NCBI GenBank assembly: GCA_022826805.1
Contig: JAJDUH010000071.1
Location: forward strand, 16,947 to 80,946
Length of the DNA stretch: 64,000 bases
Direction of reading: 5' to 3'
DNA from: Candidatus Poribacteria bacterium
Lineage (GTDB): Bacteria; Poribacteria; WGA-4E; WGA-3G
Shown here: in pieces, positions 39,185 to 48,815 of the stretch
Numbering within the stretch: the first letter of the stretch is position 1
Layout of the letters: each line of letters starts with the position of its first letter
Program-made: the position numbers and the translations under genes
The notes under the pieces: model-generated
What the model was told of the DNA's origin: nothing
Database searches by the model: none
Seen by the model: the letters and a program-made list of their open reading frames with translations, nothing else

Positions 39185-40744
39185 CTACTTAACAACCTCA
39201 AGAAGAACCGGCTTATCAAAGGCGAGTGCTTTTTCAAAAGTCGGTCTGAAATCGCTCGGATCCTCAACCCGTAACCCAATTGCACCGAACGACTCAGCGA
39301 ACTGAACGAAATCTGGGTTAGCGAGTTCAACACCGATCCGTTTGCCGAATCGCCGCAGCTGCCCCCGCTCAATTGAGGTATACTGATTGTCGTTCATCAC
39401 CAGCGTCACAACAGGTAAATCGTACAACACCGCTGTTGCGAGATCCGGACACGACATCAAGAAACCGCCATCACCACTAAGCGCAACCACTTTCCGTTCC
39501 GGGTAAGCGACCTGCGCACCGATAGCACCCGTCAATCCGATTCCCATTGCCACAGAAACCCCTGAAAAGATATAACTACCCGGGTGATAGCACGGGAAAT
39601 GTTGCAGTGCCCCGTATCCAGTGATATTAACGTCGACCGATAAGATCGCATCGCGCGGCATCACATCGCGCATATCCTTAAGGATCTGTGGCGGTTCAGT
39701 TGCTGTAAACCGACGGCGTAATTCGCGCAATCCTTCGCCCCAACCGCCAAACCGCTTCTCGTCGCGGAGTGCTGCGTTCAGCTGACGCAAAACCAGTTTC
39801 GGACTCGCACCAATGCCAACAGTAGCGGGATATTCCTTATGAATCTCCTCTGTATCGGCTTCAATGTGGAGCAACGGTTGTTCAACTTTGAAGCTCCAAT
39901 TACCCGTATCACGATAGTTAAACCGTGTGCCAACGGCAACCAGTAGGTCACACACATCCATCGCTGTTTGAGCAACACTGTCACGGAATATACCGATGAC
40001 ATTCGGTGAATCTTCAGGCACAGAACCTTTTCCAAAACCCGTCATCACGACTGGGGCATCTAATAGTTCTGCGAACTCAAGCATTTCCATAGTGGCGCGC
40101 GTATGGTTGATACCACCACCAGCAATAATCAGTGGACGTTCTGCTTTACGCAGTAGATCCATAGCGGCGTCTACATCTTGTGGGCTTGCTGTCGTCTGAA
40201 TACCGTTGTTATATGCCGGGATGGGAAAGTTAGCATCTGCATCCAGGGCATCTTTCGCCAGCTCAATCAGCACGGGGCCCGGTCTGCCTGAGCGTAGCGC
40301 GGTGAAGCTACGATTAATTGCTCCCGGAATCTGATCTACCCGATGCACAATTTCTAGATGTTTCGTCATCGGCGTAAAGGCAGCCCGTTGGTCCAAGCCG
40401 TGAAAACTCTTCTTCGGGTCGCGCGACGCCAAGTAGGACGGATTCTGACCTGTAATCCAAAGAACCGGTGAGGATGCCGTGTTTGCCTCACCAATACCGA
40501 TAGAGGCATTATTGGAACCGGGACCCGGAACAGTCATACAGACACCCACATCACCTGTCGCACGCGCATAACCGTCTGCCATAAACGATGCCCCGCCTTC
40601 ATGGCGCGTAACATAGTGCTGGATGCTATCTTGGTTATTGTACAGTGATTCGTAGACGGTGTCCAAGTGGTTACCCGGCAGACCGAAAATATCGCTAACA
40701 CCTTGTTCCTTCAAACATTCTACAAAAAGATCTCCACCTGTCAT
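39185..40744 (-). CDS. thiamine-pyrophosphate enzyme, acetolactate synthase large-subunit-like
   Basis: GLPGNHLDTVYESL, MTVPGPGSNNA, GDGGFLMSCPDLATAVLYDLPVVTLVMNDNQYTS. Confidence 0.9.
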   Translation of the reverse strand: MTGGDLFVECLKEQGVSDIFGLPGNHLDTVYESLYNNQDSIQHYVTRHEGGASFMADGYARATGDVGVCMTVPGPGSNNASIGIGEANTASSPVLWITGQNPSYLASRDPKKSFHGLDQRAAFTPMTKHLEIVHRVDQIPGAINRSFTALRSGRPGPVLIELAKDALDADANFPIPAYNNGIQTTASPQDVDAAMDLLRKAERPLIIAGGGINHTRATMEMLEFAELLDAPVVMTGFGKGSVPEDSPNVIGIFRDSVAQTAMDVCDLLVAVGTRFNYRDTGNWSFKVEQPLLHIEADTEEIHKEYPATVGIGASPKLVLRQLNAALRDEKRFGGWGEGLRELRRRFTATEPPQILKDMRDVMPRDAILSVDVNITGYGALQHFPCYHPGSYIFSGVSVAMGIGLTGAIGAQVAYPERKVVALSGDGGFLMSCPDLATAVLYDLPVVTLVMNDNQYTSIERGQLRRFGKRIGVELANPDFVQFAESFGAIGLRVEDPSDFRPTFEKALAFDKPVLLEVVK

Positions 40745-40783
40745 AATAGACTCCTTTCATATTACTTAATCACAAATTCTGTT

Positions 40784-42619
40784 TTATGAAACTTCAAAAA
40801 GTCGTCCCTGTTTAGGGACAAACGCACTATTTAGATATGTCCTTCCATCAGCATCCCAAGCATTGATGTTCTGCTTCGTGCCTTCGAATAGATCCCACTC
40901 CACAACGCTCACTGCGCCTCGATCCATTTCAATCAAAGTGTCAATCGCTGCATCACTGCTGTTGAACAGATAGAAAAGTTCAGACGTACCTGTATCTCTC
41001 TGATGCACCTGAAAAACGTCTGTTGGGTCGTTATCTGGTTTTACATATACCGACACAGGATGTTGCACCCATTTTCGCAGGTGTTTTTCAAGTTTCTCCG
41101 CTTTCTCGTTCAGGGGACCCCGGAGAATCGTTGCACGCCGTCCATAGATAAGTTGTTCCAGTGGATAGGGTTCAAGTCCAATTTTGCCGTTGAGCAGATA
41201 CGGCGTCGGTTCATCTGCTATCAATCGCCCCTTCGCTTTCGTAAATGCTTTCAGGCATTTTACTGTCTCTTCTTGAAGCGATATGCAGCTCGGAAGCAGA
41301 ACAACACCGTATGTTTCCTCAACATCTACATGAGGATTGTTTACACGAAGACAGCGGTTCCTATGGGCACGTATTCCTATGCGTTGTGAATCTATTATCT
41401 CTGCTGAAACCAATTCCTGCTCCGAAACAATCCTGAAATCGTATCCTAATTCCCATACCGTTTCGCAGAGCCAACCCCACGCTTTTGTTACTTGGTTCCA
41501 TAGTTTCTTATCAGGTTTAGTCCAGAGACTCTGCGTCGGTGCCACCATCAGAAGCGGTCTCTTTGGATAACCCGCCCCTAACAGTTCAGATAACACAGGT
41601 ATTATGGCATTGGATTTTCCTGATCCGCTCCTATTCCGGTTTATCCATAGGTTAAAACCGATACTCGCGTCTTCTACCAGTGTGTCTTTATCTGTTTTAT
41701 GCGTATCTTTCCGTGAGATCCCAGCGTGTCGCGTGTTGCTACAGACCCATTTGGCAACAACGAATCGCTTCGGTGTATCTATTTCAGTTGCATTTAGAAT
41801 CGGACAATCTACCTGCGCCAACATCGCACCTAATTCAAAATCCAACGCCTTGGTACTCGCTGGTAAACTTAAGGCAAACCTTAACCTCTCCTGATGGCAG
41901 AAATCACGCAATCTCCCAAGAAAACAGGTCGCAAATCGCGTCGTTAGCTCACGCCAAAATGTGTTCCTAACTGCTGCCGAGTTGTAGGTTTCATAAAATA
42001 CCAACGGCAAATAGTCCGCGATTGCGTCTTCCATTTTCTCTAATAGTACCGGACTCCACGGGACCAACGACGTTCCAGTTTCTAAAACACTTGCCACCGA
42101 CAAGAACTGCGGCAATTCGCAACTAAAACCGACGAGGTGTCTCTTTCCGTAAGTCTCTAAATACCCCGTCAGCACATTTTCCACGAATGCTGAAACACCA
42201 CTATCGCTGAAAAGGTCCGCTCCCGGTGTTTCTGTTTGATAGAGCGTAATTACTGTTCGCCCGCGAAGCCGTTCAGCAATTTCAAGATCCCCTGCCACAC
42301 AGCTCCTAACGTAATCGCTGATATTGTAACATGGAGCCTCCGCATGCGGTTCTGCAATTAAATAGTGCTGATACCATTTCGTTTCCAGCGTTTGAGACAA
42401 CTGCCGAAGTGTTGATTGAATCGCTTTTGGTGTCTTTGAATCACCGAAGGACAGTTCTATGGCGTCCAATCCATACCGTGTTTTCAACAAAGCAGACGAC
42501 AACTGAATCCATGCGCGCTCACGGCGTCGCGACAACGCCGCTAATTCTGATCGGTGTGCTGTGTCTTGTTTTCCCTTCCATAATAGCACACTTCCTGTGT
42601 TGAAAGCGTCCGTCTGCAC
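40784..42619 (-). CDS. glycoside hydrolase-like protein (possible GH106/GH2-like C-terminal architecture), function uncertain
   Basis: Long ORF with ALWELGYDFRIVSEQEL-type amidotransferase-like region and TSELFYLFNSSDAAIDTLIEM...YLNSAFVPKQGRLFEV C-terminal beta sandwich-like region. Confidence 0.5.
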   Translation of the reverse strand: MQTDAFNTGSVLLWKGKQDTAHRSELAALSRRRERAWIQLSSALLKTRYGLDAIELSFGDSKTPKAIQSTLRQLSQTLETKWYQHYLIAEPHAEAPCYNISDYVRSCVAGDLEIAERLRGRTVITLYQTETPGADLFSDSGVSAFVENVLTGYLETYGKRHLVGFSCELPQFLSVASVLETGTSLVPWSPVLLEKMEDAIADYLPLVFYETYNSAAVRNTFWRELTTRFATCFLGRLRDFCHQERLRFALSLPASTKALDFELGAMLAQVDCPILNATEIDTPKRFVVAKWVCSNTRHAGISRKDTHKTDKDTLVEDASIGFNLWINRNRSGSGKSNAIIPVLSELLGAGYPKRPLLMVAPTQSLWTKPDKKLWNQVTKAWGWLCETVWELGYDFRIVSEQELVSAEIIDSQRIGIRAHRNRCLRVNNPHVDVEETYGVVLLPSCISLQEETVKCLKAFTKAKGRLIADEPTPYLLNGKIGLEPYPLEQLIYGRRATILRGPLNEKAEKLEKHLRKWVQHPVSVYVKPDNDPTDVFQVHQRDTGTSELFYLFNSSDAAIDTLIEMDRGAVSVVEWDLFEGTKQNINAWDADGRTYLNSAFVPKQGRLFEVS

Positions 42620-42848
42620 AATTATCTACTCCTGATAAATTTGCAGTTCTCAAATGTTTTATGATATACTTTATAACATCAAGGTGTGTTGGAGGTATCG
42701 TTTTTTATCCGTGAGTAAATCTCTATTTTGTATGTTAAAGCAGTTTAGCACGTCTTTAGAATTCATGCAATCAAAACTTTTTGGTGCGATAAAGTCATTT
42801 ATGGTGAATAATAAAAATAAATTTACATTCGCGAACGTATTGTACCAC

Positions 42849-42877
42849 ACGCCAAATGCCACACGCGCATTTGGCGT
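42849..42877. repeat. perfect 11-bp stem hairpin with GTTGATTC tail
   Basis: ACGCCAAATGC-CACACGC-GCATTTGGCGT followed by TGATTC; similar loop and tail at 57675-57701. Confidence 0.75.
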
Positions 42878-43071
42878 TGATTCCTGTTAGTTTGTGCTGC
42901 TGGCGAGGTTTCTAACCTCGCCCACTCACAATGTATAGGTAATTCTAAAATTTACCATAGTTTTCCTGTAGGAGGGAACTCTGATTCCCGCCTCTTCGCT
43001 CTGCATTTTCGAGAGACTATGATACTCCGAAATCCCAGCGAAACTCAATGCTTTAGCGAAGAAAAATAAAA

Positions 43072-44322
43072 ATGAACATACTCGAAAATCTTATCTCAGC
43101 GTTTGCAATCCTTCGAGCGAGCAAACTCCGCACAATTCTCACGCTTTTAGGGATTACCATTGGGATCGCAGGTGTGATTGCCATGATGTCTTTTGGTGCT
43201 GGTGCTGAAAAACTACTCATGGCAGAAATCGACCAAATCGGTGGTCCCAGCATGTTTGGTGTATATCGCCCCGGATACGTACGCAAAAATGGTCGTTGGC
43301 AGCGCAACACCAGTCCACATCACTTAGAAATGGATGATCTTCGTGATGTCTTAACAGACTGCCCTTCCGTTGAAGTCGCCACTGTCGAAGGCAGTTACTA
43401 CATCGGTCTCGGCGTTGATGGGAAATTTCAGAAGACGTATCTCCGCGCGACAACGAATGAATACCAAGCCGTTCGGGAATGGCGCACAGAATTCGGCAGA
43501 TTCCTCGCTGATACCGACATGGATACTTGGACAAAAGTCTGCGTCATCGGTTCAAAAATCTGGAAAGAGCAGTTTAAAGGACAGGATCCTATCGGTAAGG
43601 AAGTTATAATCAACAATCATGGAACTAACAAACGCTTTACTGTTATCGGTATCATGGAGAGTCGAGGAGACGGGTTGGAGCGCGGAAAAAGCGATGACAA
43701 TATGCTCTTCATTCCGATTACAACCGCACAAAAACGGTTTTGGGGACACGATCACGTCGGGCATATCATGGTGCGTGCCAAAAGCCCTATGCTGGTCGAT
43801 CAGGCACTAAAAGAGGTGAAGACCGTCATCATGCGCAACCACGGTGGCGATGAAACTTTCTTCCGAACTTGGTCGGCAAAGAAAGGAATCGAGAACGCCA
43901 AGAGAATGATCTTTATCATAGAGACCGTTCTCGTCGTTATCGCCTCAGTCTCCTTGATTGTTGCGGGTATCGGTATTCTTAATATTATGCTCGTCTCCGT
44001 AACGGAGCGGATTCCAGAGATTGGACTGCGGAAAGCGGTCGGCGCGAAAAGTTTTGACATCCGACTCCAATTCCTCACGGAATCCGTACTTCTCTGCCTG
44101 ATTGGCAGCCTACTCGGTATCTTGTTTGGTGCCCTCGTTGGGAAAGGCTTTGCGTGGATAGTAGGGCAGTTCCTAAAAGAGATGGCGTGGCCGTCTGTGG
44201 TTACGCCGGAAGCTGTGCTGGTCTCTGTAGGTGCAGGCGCTGCTGTCGGTATCTTCTTCGGTTACTATCCTGCCAGCCAAGCCGCAAAAATGACCCCCAT
44301 TGATGCAATCCGCCATACATAG
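43072..44322 (+). CDS. MacB/FtsX-like ABC transporter permease (copy 1)
   Basis: LRTILTLLGITIGIAGVIAMMSFGAGAE; VAGIGILNIMLVSVTERIPEIGLRKAVGA; C-terminal YYPASQAAKMTPIDAIRHT. Confidence 0.93.
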   Translation: MNILENLISAFAILRASKLRTILTLLGITIGIAGVIAMMSFGAGAEKLLMAEIDQIGGPSMFGVYRPGYVRKNGRWQRNTSPHHLEMDDLRDVLTDCPSVEVATVEGSYYIGLGVDGKFQKTYLRATTNEYQAVREWRTEFGRFLADTDMDTWTKVCVIGSKIWKEQFKGQDPIGKEVIINNHGTNKRFTVIGIMESRGDGLERGKSDDNMLFIPITTAQKRFWGHDHVGHIMVRAKSPMLVDQALKEVKTVIMRNHGGDETFFRTWSAKKGIENAKRMIFIIETVLVVIASVSLIVAGIGILNIMLVSVTERIPEIGLRKAVGAKSFDIRLQFLTESVLLCLIGSLLGILFGALVGKGFAWIVGQFLKEMAWPSVVTPEAVLVSVGAGAAVGIFFGYYPASQAAKMTPIDAIRHT

Positions 44323-44331
44323 AGGACGAAA

Positions 44332-45570
44332 GTGCAAATCTTAGAAAATCTCATCTCAGCTTTTTCGGTGCTGCGCGGGAGCAAACTCCGCACGGTTCTC
44401 ACGCTCTTGGGAATTACCATCGGCATTGCGGGCGTAATCGCCATGATGTCTTTTGGTGCCGGTGCTGAGCAGCTCATGATGGCACAGATTGAGAAAATCG
44501 GTGGACCCAGTATGTTCGGCGTTTACCGACCGGGTTATATCGAAAAAAACAATCGCTGGCAACGCAATACGAGTCCGCATTACTTAGAGATGCGAGATCT
44601 CCACGACATTCTGGCAGACTGCCCCTCTGTTGAAGTCGCCACTGTTGAAAGAAGTCATCCCATTAACTTTGAAGTCGAAGGGAAACACCGACGCACCTAT
44701 CTCCGAGCAACGACAAATGAATATCAAGCTGTCCAGCAGTGGGAGGCTGAGTACGGTAGATTCCTCGCCGATACCGATATGGACTTCTGGAATAAGGTCT
44801 GTGTTATCGGTGCAAAAGTCTGGAAAGAGCAATTTAAAGGACAGGATCCTATTGGCAAGGAGGTCGGCATTAATAACAACCGTTTTACGGTTGTTGGGAT
44901 TATGAAATCCCGTGGCGATGGATTCGATGAAGGTAGAAGCGAAGACAATATGATTTTCATTCCGATTACCACTGCACAAACCCGCTTTGGTGGGCGTAAT
45001 CGGGTCGGAGCCATCATTGCGCGTGCTAAAAGTATTGATGTCGTCGATCAAGCCATGAAGGAAGTGAAAACTGTTATCAGACGCAATCATGGTGATGACG
45101 ATACCTTTTTCCGAACGTGGAGCGCGAAAAAGGGTATAGAAGGTGGAAAAAGGATTATCTTTATTATGGAGATGGTCCTTGTCATTATTGCGTCTATCTC
45201 TTTGATTGTTGCGGGTATCGGTATCCTAAATATCATGCTCGTCTCGGTGACGGAACGGATACCGGAAATCGGACTGCGAAAAGCAGTTGGTGCAACAGGT
45301 TTTGACATTCGGATACAGTTTCTGACAGAATCTATCCTCTTATGTCTGGTAGGCAGTTTTCTCGGTATCATATTCGGTTTCATAGTAGGCAAAGGTTTCG
45401 TATGGGTAGTTGGTAGATTTTTCCCAGGTGTAGAGTGGCCTTCTGTTGTTACACTCGAAGCTGTCCTTATCTCCGTCGCTGCAGGTGCGGTGGTCGGTAT
45501 CTTCTTCGGCTACTATCCCGCCAGCCAAGCCGCCAAGCTCACACCTATTGATGCCATCCGACATACGTAA
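44332..45570 (+). CDS. MacB/FtsX-like ABC transporter permease (copy 2)
   Basis: Highly similar along its length to 43072..44322, 9 bp downstream. Confidence 0.93.
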   Translation: MQILENLISAFSVLRGSKLRTVLTLLGITIGIAGVIAMMSFGAGAEQLMMAQIEKIGGPSMFGVYRPGYIEKNNRWQRNTSPHYLEMRDLHDILADCPSVEVATVERSHPINFEVEGKHRRTYLRATTNEYQAVQQWEAEYGRFLADTDMDFWNKVCVIGAKVWKEQFKGQDPIGKEVGINNNRFTVVGIMKSRGDGFDEGRSEDNMIFIPITTAQTRFGGRNRVGAIIARAKSIDVVDQAMKEVKTVIRRNHGDDDTFFRTWSAKKGIEGGKRIIFIMEMVLVIIASISLIVAGIGILNIMLVSVTERIPEIGLRKAVGATGFDIRIQFLTESILLCLVGSFLGIIFGFIVGKGFVWVVGRFFPGVEWPSVVTLEAVLISVAAGAVVGIFFGYYPASQAAKLTPIDAIRHT

Positions 45571-45762
45571 TAGTTGTCAGTTATTGGTTGTCAGTCGTCA
45601 GTAAAGAGCACCCTGTATCCTAAATTGTTAGTGTGTGCAATTGGCGATTAGTGATGAGCAATTGACAAAGAGGTAGGAGATTGGAAGTAGTTGGGGTATC
45701 TTTGTAGCATAAACTGTCAGTTTGTGCATTTGCCAAAAACCAGAAGTGTAAGGAGGCAACTG

Positions 45763-46329
45763 ATGATTAATTCCCAAGCAGATCCTAAGTCTATTCAAGA
45801 GAACCCCGCATCCCATAAGATGACGCTGGAAGAATTTCTTGAAAACGACTTAGAAGGATATGAATATGTAAAAGGAGAATTAGTACCGATGCCACCCCCG
45901 TCAATGGAACACGGTGAAATCAGTGTCAATATTATCCACTGTTTATATAAATATGTTCGCGACAACCAGTTAGGACGGTTGTACACCGCGGAAACAACTT
46001 TTCAATTGGGTGACAGGTTGGTGAAACCCGATGTTGCGTTTGTTTCAACGGAACGCCTGCCGGAAAACAGACGTAAAGGATCGCCTATTCCCCCAGATCT
46101 CGCTATTGAGATCGTCTCCCCTACAGATAAACAGTACGATGTTACCGAGAAAGCATTCGCCTATCTAAAGGCAGGGACGCGTCTTGTGTGGGTGGTTGAA
46201 CCTGTCGCAAAAACGGTGATGGTCTATCGCTCTGAAACGGATTTCACCTTGCTTCGGTGTGAAGACACATTGACAGGTGAGGAGGTTATTAAAGGATTTG
46301 CGTGTCCAGTCGCGCAACTTTTTGAATAG
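45763..46329 (+). CDS. Uma2-family (DUF820) restriction-endonuclease-fold protein
   Basis: AGGAGG before ATG 45763. VKGELVPMPPPSMEHGEI, VKPDVAFVS, PDLAIEIVSPTD. Confidence 0.9.
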   Translation: MINSQADPKSIQENPASHKMTLEEFLENDLEGYEYVKGELVPMPPPSMEHGEISVNIIHCLYKYVRDNQLGRLYTAETTFQLGDRLVKPDVAFVSTERLPENRRKGSPIPPDLAIEIVSPTDKQYDVTEKAFAYLKAGTRLVWVVEPVAKTVMVYRSETDFTLLRCEDTLTGEEVIKGFACPVAQLFE

Positions 46330-46402
46330 GTTGTAGCGCAAACTATTAGTTTGTGCCGCAAGATCCCTTTATTGGACTTATGTTAGATTTTAAGGAGAAA
46401 CA

Positions 46403-47338
46403 GTGCCTATTTTTAGATTAGAAGATGCTAAACTTGTTAGAGCAAAAGAAGCAGGAATTGAACGTGAGAGGGATATAGAAGATTGGCTCGAAAACAGCCC
46501 GTGGGCACTAATCCAAGATGAACTGGTTCTATGGATTGATCGGCAACCAAGAGCGCAAGATGAAGGAGGCACTACCTTTCCAGATTTGTTTGGGGTTGAT
46601 TCAGAAAATAATCTTATCATCGTTGAATTCAAGCGCGGAAGGACTCCAAGGGATGTGGTGGCACAATTACTAGGATATGCTGCATGGGCAGATGAACTTT
46701 CGGACTCAGATATTTATAAAGTCGCTGAAACTTACTTTGAGAGTCGCGATGAATGCAAAGAAAAAACTTTTGATAATGCCTTCAGAGACGCATTTGATAT
46801 ACCTGACGAAGACGAAATTCCACTATTAAATCAGAAGTTACGTTTGTTTGTAGTTGGAGAAGAGATACATCCGCGGGTAGCATCCGTTTGCCGATTTCTC
46901 CGAACTTCATACAAGGTGGATGTCAGTTGTATAGCAATTTCAAAGTTCCAAACTGAATCTGGAGACGAGATTGTTAGTACTGAGATTAAAGTCGGAAATG
47001 AAGATATCGCCACGTCTAAGAAGCGGCATCAACGAATTTCGCAAACATCACGGTGGTCAGGAGATAAACTAGGACAAGAACAGGTAGTGTCGGAAGCAGT
47101 ACGAGAATTTATAAATGGAGATCCAAGGGCTACATTTGCACCCGCGGACATTGACAAAGTCGTTGAAAATAGGTATTCTGATTTTCCGGTGTATATAGTA
47201 AGAAGGTGGATAAGAGGAGGCTGTGTTAACTTCCCAAAACGGAGTGATTATCCTGAGAGTGAAGATAAATACTGGCGGGTAGAGGATGGAAAATACCGTC
47301 TATATGATCCTGAGAAGGATAAAATGGAAGGATGTTAG
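46403..47338 (+). CDS. DUF91/NucS-like PD-(D/E)XK nuclease
   Basis: FPDLFGVDSENNLIIVEFKRGRTPRDVVAQLLGYAAW. Confidence 0.75.
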   Translation: MPIFRLEDAKLVRAKEAGIERERDIEDWLENSPWALIQDELVLWIDRQPRAQDEGGTTFPDLFGVDSENNLIIVEFKRGRTPRDVVAQLLGYAAWADELSDSDIYKVAETYFESRDECKEKTFDNAFRDAFDIPDEDEIPLLNQKLRLFVVGEEIHPRVASVCRFLRTSYKVDVSCIAISKFQTESGDEIVSTEIKVGNEDIATSKKRHQRISQTSRWSGDKLGQEQVVSEAVREFINGDPRATFAPADIDKVVENRYSDFPVYIVRRWIRGGCVNFPKRSDYPESEDKYWRVEDGKYRLYDPEKDKMEGC

Positions 47339-47343
47339 TAATT

Positions 47344-47612
47344 CGTAGGTTGGGTTGAGCGGAACATAAAAAATCAAATGCTTATGACCCAGGAAACTTC
47401 ACATTTTCAGAGGTTTGAACATTCCAAGATACCAGCGAAACCCAACATTTTAAGACACCTCCATCTCTTTGGTAAGGTTGTTGGGTTTCACTATCAATTC
47501 CCTAAATAGTGGAAAACTGGAGCATTTTGGGCTGATAGTCTTTCGCTTGTTGCCGTTCAACCCAACCTACGTCCTGCGATTTTTAGTAAATTCCCGTTCA
47601 ACCCAACCTACG
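47344..47612. mobile_element. MITE/REP-like element with CGTAGGTTGGGTTGA terminal inverted repeats
   Basis: Left CGTAGGTTGGGTTGAGCGG; right CCCGTTCAACCCAACCTACG; an additional right-type end lies inside. Confidence 0.7.
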
Positions 47613-47635
47613 CGTTAAGAATCCAGCATAAACCC

Positions 47636-48757
47636 ATGCAACAAACACTTCCGCCCCTTCAAGCCCCTCCCACACAAAGCATCAAATACATCGGCTCCAA
47701 GCTGAAACTCATCCCACAAGTGTTGGAACTCGTCAAAAAAGTCGACGCCAAGACAATTCTCGACGGGTTCTCAGGCACAACCCGCGTCTCACAAGCACTC
47801 GCCAAACTCGGTTATACTGTTCTTTGCAACGACATTGCGCCTTGGTCCAAAGTCTTCGGCACCTGCTATCTTCTCAATACAAAACCGAAAGAAGCGTATC
47901 AACCCCTTATCAACCACCTCAACGCTGTCTCCCCTGTGGACGGCTGGTTCACGGAACACTACGGCGGATACGCCAACAGCGGTTGCGCAATCCAAACGGA
48001 CGGGCTCAAAAAACCGTGGCAGCTTCACAACACCCGCAAATTAGACGCAATCCGACACGAAATCGAAAGCCTTAACCTCAATCCAGTTGACAAAGCAATC
48101 GCGCTCACAAGCCTAATCCTTGCACTCGACCGCGTTGACAGTACCCTTGGTCACTTTTCCGCCTACCTCAAAGAATGGGCACCCCGCGCCTATAAAGAAT
48201 TAGTGCTTGAAGTGCCAGATGTTTTCACGTCAGAAGGAGACCACAAGGTTTACCAAACCGACATCTTTGAACTCGTGCCACGCGTCTCTGTGGATCTCGC
48301 CTACTTCGATCCACCCTACGGCTCAAACAACGAGAAGATGCCGCCCTCCCGCGTCAGATATGCCGCCTATTACCACCTCTGGAAAAGCGTTGTTCTTTTC
48401 GACAAACCCGCCCTTTTCGGCAAAGCGAAACGGCGAGAAGATACATCAGACCTCCTCGCCGCATCTGTATTTGAGGAATTCCGCCGCAACGATGATGGAC
48501 GTTTCATCGCCGTTGAAGCCATTGCCAACCTAATCCAGATTACACAAGCCCGTTGGATCCTGTTGTCTTACAGTTCCGGCGGTCGTGCAACTGCCCAACA
48601 ACTCAACGAAGTTATGCAAAGCAACGGGAAACTCCTTGCTGCCCTTGAACTTGACTATAAAAAGAACGTAATGGCAGGCATGAAGTGGACTAACGAGTGG
48701 GTAAGCGCAGCTGAAAAGCCGAACCGAGAATTCCTTTTTCTGCTTCAAAAAAATTAG
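47636..48757 (+). CDS. D12-class N6-adenine DNA methyltransferase
   Basis: SIKYIGSKLKLIPQVL, DGFSGTTRVSQALAKLGY, YFDPPYGSNN. Confidence 0.92.
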   Translation: MQQTLPPLQAPPTQSIKYIGSKLKLIPQVLELVKKVDAKTILDGFSGTTRVSQALAKLGYTVLCNDIAPWSKVFGTCYLLNTKPKEAYQPLINHLNAVSPVDGWFTEHYGGYANSGCAIQTDGLKKPWQLHNTRKLDAIRHEIESLNLNPVDKAIALTSLILALDRVDSTLGHFSAYLKEWAPRAYKELVLEVPDVFTSEGDHKVYQTDIFELVPRVSVDLAYFDPPYGSNNEKMPPSRVRYAAYYHLWKSVVLFDKPALFGKAKRREDTSDLLAASVFEEFRRNDDGRFIAVEAIANLIQITQARWILLSYSSGGRATAQQLNEVMQSNGKLLAALELDYKKNVMAGMKWTNEWVSAAEKPNREFLFLLQKN

Positions 48758-48815
48758 CGTGCAGGTTTATAGTGAAATATACCATTAAGTCCGTTCAACC
48801 CAACCTACGCACTAA

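Noticed and set aside
42849-42884. Possible integron attC site (GTTGATT tail next to a hairpin)
   Set aside because: GTTGATT does not match the GTTRRRY core, and there is no integrase or cassette array.
42654-42890. 78-aa plus-strand ORF
   Set aside because: Runs into the hairpin repeat at 42849-42877; no domain and no clear ribosome-binding site.
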